Part shown: positions 62,311-64,000 of the stretch, in pieces
Position numbering within the stretch: the stretch's first letter is position 1
Layout: every line of letters begins with the position of its first letter
From: Ichthyophis bannanicus
Lineage: Eukaryota; Chordata; Amphibia; Gymnophiona; Ichthyophiidae
Direction of reading: 5' to 3'
Assembly (NCBI GenBank): GCA_033557465.1
Contig: CM066033.1
Coordinates: forward strand, 1,308,417,519-1,308,481,518
Length of the DNA stretch: 64,000 bases
Translations under genes and position numbers: made by a program
Notes under the pieces: generated by a model
Seen by the model: only the letters and a program-made list of their open reading frames with translations
What the model was told of the DNA's origin: nothing
Database searches by the model: none

Positions 62311-62692
62311 ATATCCCTTAGTGCCTCAGTGCAGTGGCCGCCACCATAATAATTTTCAAGAATGCCTTTAGGCAGTGAAGAGGCCAAAAGGGAGAGAAGA
62401 ACTGAAAATGAGAGACAGGAATATCAAAAGGAAGAAAGCGCTTTTGATCCACACAGATAGGAATGTGGAAGTAAGACTTAGTTAAGCCCAGAGACGCGAA
62501 GAACTCTTCACAGTGTACTGTCTGAATCACTGACCGTAGGGTCTCCATTAGGAAGTGAAGGGTGTGCAGGTGAGGTGGAGGATTGGCTGAAATAAACTGT
62601 TTTTCTTTGGCACCAGCTGGCTGGGGGAACTGGGACCATGGCCCATAGATGGAGAAGTCTGGCCAGGGTACTCTGCTACTACTACTGATCAT
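62311..62692 (-). pseudogene. Old DIRS RT, N-terminal part
   Basis: The open minus-strand frame contains FLMETLRSVIQTVHCEEFF, ASLGLTKSYFHIPICVDQKRF, the equivalent of SLDLxDAYxHIPI in DIRS RTs, and KAFLKIIMVAATAL, the equivalent of RVFTKxMAVVAAxL. It is interrupted just before the catalytic region by the Penelope insertion. Confidence 0.75.
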
Positions 62693-62762
62693 TTATATAG
62701 CGCTACAAGGAATATGCAGTGCTGTACAGATACATGTAAAGACCGCCCCTGCTCTTACATTT
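62691..62762 (-). repeat. L2 3' terminus fragment
   Basis: The stretch tactactactgatcatttatatagcgctacaagg ... gctgtacagatac is the short 3' end of an L2 LINE in minus orientation, lying between the old DIRS and LINE-2. Confidence 0.75.
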
Positions 62763-63954
62763 AGCTTTAGATGTGGTGTATTTAGATTTCAGTAAAGCCT
62801 TTGACACCATTCCACACAGGTGACAAACAAATTGAGCACCCTAGGGATGGACACTACTGTTTGGGTTAGAAACTGATTGAGTGGGAGGGACAAAAGATAC
62901 AGGTAAATGGAGCTCACTCTGAGGAGGAGGTGGTTACCAGAGGGGGGGGGGGGGCAGGGATCTGTCCTTGGGCCGATTCTTTTTAACATCTTTGATAGTG
63001 ATATAGCAGAAGGGCTATCGGGTAAGGTTTGCCTCTTTGCGGATGATACCAAAATCTGCAATAGAGCAGACACCCAGGAAGGTGAAGATAACATGAGGAG
63101 GGATCTAGCTAAGCTTGAAGAATGGTCTAGATTTTGGAAGCTGAGCTTTAATGTCAAAAAATGCAAGGTCGTGCATTTGGGCTGCAGCAATCCAAGGGAG
63201 CAATATAGTATAGAGGGTGAGGCACTTCTATCCACAAAAAAAGAGTGGGATCTAGGCGTGATTGTGTCTGATGATCTTAAAGTAGCTAAACAGGTAGAAA
63301 AGGCAATTGTGAAAGCCAGAAGAATGCTTGGGTGTATAGAGAGAGGAATGGCTAGCAGAAAGGAGGCAGTAATAATATCTCTGTATAAGTCTTTGGTGCA
63401 ACCTCATTTGGAGTATTGTGTGCAATTCTGGAGACCGCACCTTCTAAAGGATATAAGCAAGCTGGAGTCGGTCCAGAGGGTGGCTATTAAAATGGTTAGA
63501 GGTCTTCGTTAAGAAGCATAAGAGGACAGACTTAAAGATCTTAATATGTATACTTAGAGGAAAGACGGGATGGGGCGATATGATAGAGACCTTTAAATAC
63601 CTCTATGGCATAAATGCACAGAAGGGTCTCTTTTAATTGAAGGCAAGCTCTGCTACAAGGGACTATAGGATGAGAGTGAAAGGCGATAGACTCAGAAGTA
63701 ATATGCAGAAATATTTCTTTACAGAAAGAGTGGTAGATGCATGGAATAGTCTACCAGTGGAGGTGGTGGACACAAGGACAGTATCTGAATTCAAAAAAAC
63801 ATGGGACAAACACAAAGGATCTCTAAAGGTAAAAAGGGGACTATTGCAGTTTATATGGAAGGGCAGTCTAGATAGGCCATGTGGTCTTGAAGGACTAGAA
63901 GGGACTGTTACTTCTGGAGAGAGATCTGCAACTGTGAGTATATACTTCTGGTAA
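62763..63954 (+). pseudogene. LINE-2 ORF2, RT C-terminal half
   Basis: VVYLDFSKAFDTIPH at the start, stops near 62820-62905, then an open frame (62907-63512) with GSVLGPILFNIFDSDIAEGL, the catalytic FADD in LFADDTKICNR (about 63040), VHLGCSNPREQYSIEGE and HLEYCVQFWRPHLLKDISKLE. After a break the end (63637-63954) gives KYFFTERVVDAWNSLPVEVV and FKKTWDKHKGSLK. A G-run (62942-62952) before GSVLGP accounts for one frame change. Confidence 0.88.
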
Positions 63955-64000
63955 TTTTTCTAAAAGGAATTCTTTGTATTAAAGCTAATTAATCTGTGAA
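62763..64000 (+). mobile_element. LINE-2 (CR1-like) copy, 3' half
   Basis: Plus-strand relative of the element at 21298-40690. It starts in the RT (VVYLDFSKAFDTIP) and reaches the 3' end near 63960. The far end may extend beyond the window. Confidence 0.87.

Larger units (their letters stand above)
60061..62692 (-). mobile_element. Old, divergent DIRS-like element, split by a Penelope element
   Basis: The RT part lies at 62311-62692 and the RT end plus RNase H at 60061-61037, colinear on the minus strand across 61038-62310. The motifs differ from DIRS A-E, so this is a separate and older lineage. Confidence 0.75.

Overview
The window is vertebrate genomic DNA made almost entirely of transposable elements. 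I recognise no host protein gene, rRNA, functional tRNA or CRISPR array. Abundant DIRS-like tyrosine-recombinase retrotransposons, CR1 and L2 LINEs with typical 3' ends (the CR1 3' end reads ...ctgacccagtatggc...), a Penelope element, a MIR-like tRNA SINE and a hAT MITE together suggest a TE-rich tetrapod. An amphibian, perhaps a caecilian, fits best, but that is inference.

Layout. (1) 1-10754: the gag end of one DIRS element (E family) abuts the internal complementary region of a second, DIRS A (minus strand, decayed). DIRS A was invaded by a 5'-truncated CR1 (4628-7062, itself carrying two SINE insertions) and an L2 LINE (8253-10493). (2) 10755-20735: a degenerate minisatellite was split by a long CR1 (10873-15560, with an ORF1 esterase domain and an L1/Tx1 insertion) and by DIRS B (15601-20447). 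(3) 21298-40690: a second CR1-like LINE ('LINE-2', minus strand) contains a hAT MITE, a CR1 copy that itself contains DIRS C (23521-29297), then DIRS D (32540-38188, the best preserved DIRS), and a short CR1 3' end. (4) 41311-55423: old repeats and an L2-like LINE were split by DIRS E (41937-54741). DIRS E was in turn invaded by a young 6.8-kb LTR retrotransposon (42072-48909) and a SINE. (5) 55424-64000: L2-like and L1 fragments, an old divergent DIRS split by a Penelope-like element (61038-62295), and the 3' half of another LINE-2 copy.

How the parts work. The DIRS elements share one plan: inverted terminal repeats (ITRs), gag, a pol encoding RT, RNase H, a methyltransferase-like segment and a tyrosine recombinase, and an internal complementary region (ICR) combining the complements of both outer ends. 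Insertions of B and C lack target duplications and sit at AAA cores. LINEs supply apurinic endonuclease/RT, and the SINEs carry an L2-like 3' hairpin tail.

The most unusual object is the LTR element at 42072-48909. It has a SCAN-like gag, a CCHC knuckle, an aspartic protease, a complete five-motif dUTPase between protease and RT, then RT and RNase H. There is no integrase, and the pol frame runs on without a stop for 323 codons into the U3 of the 3' LTR. Its LTRs differ at about nine positions in 1.57 kb by eye, so it is young.
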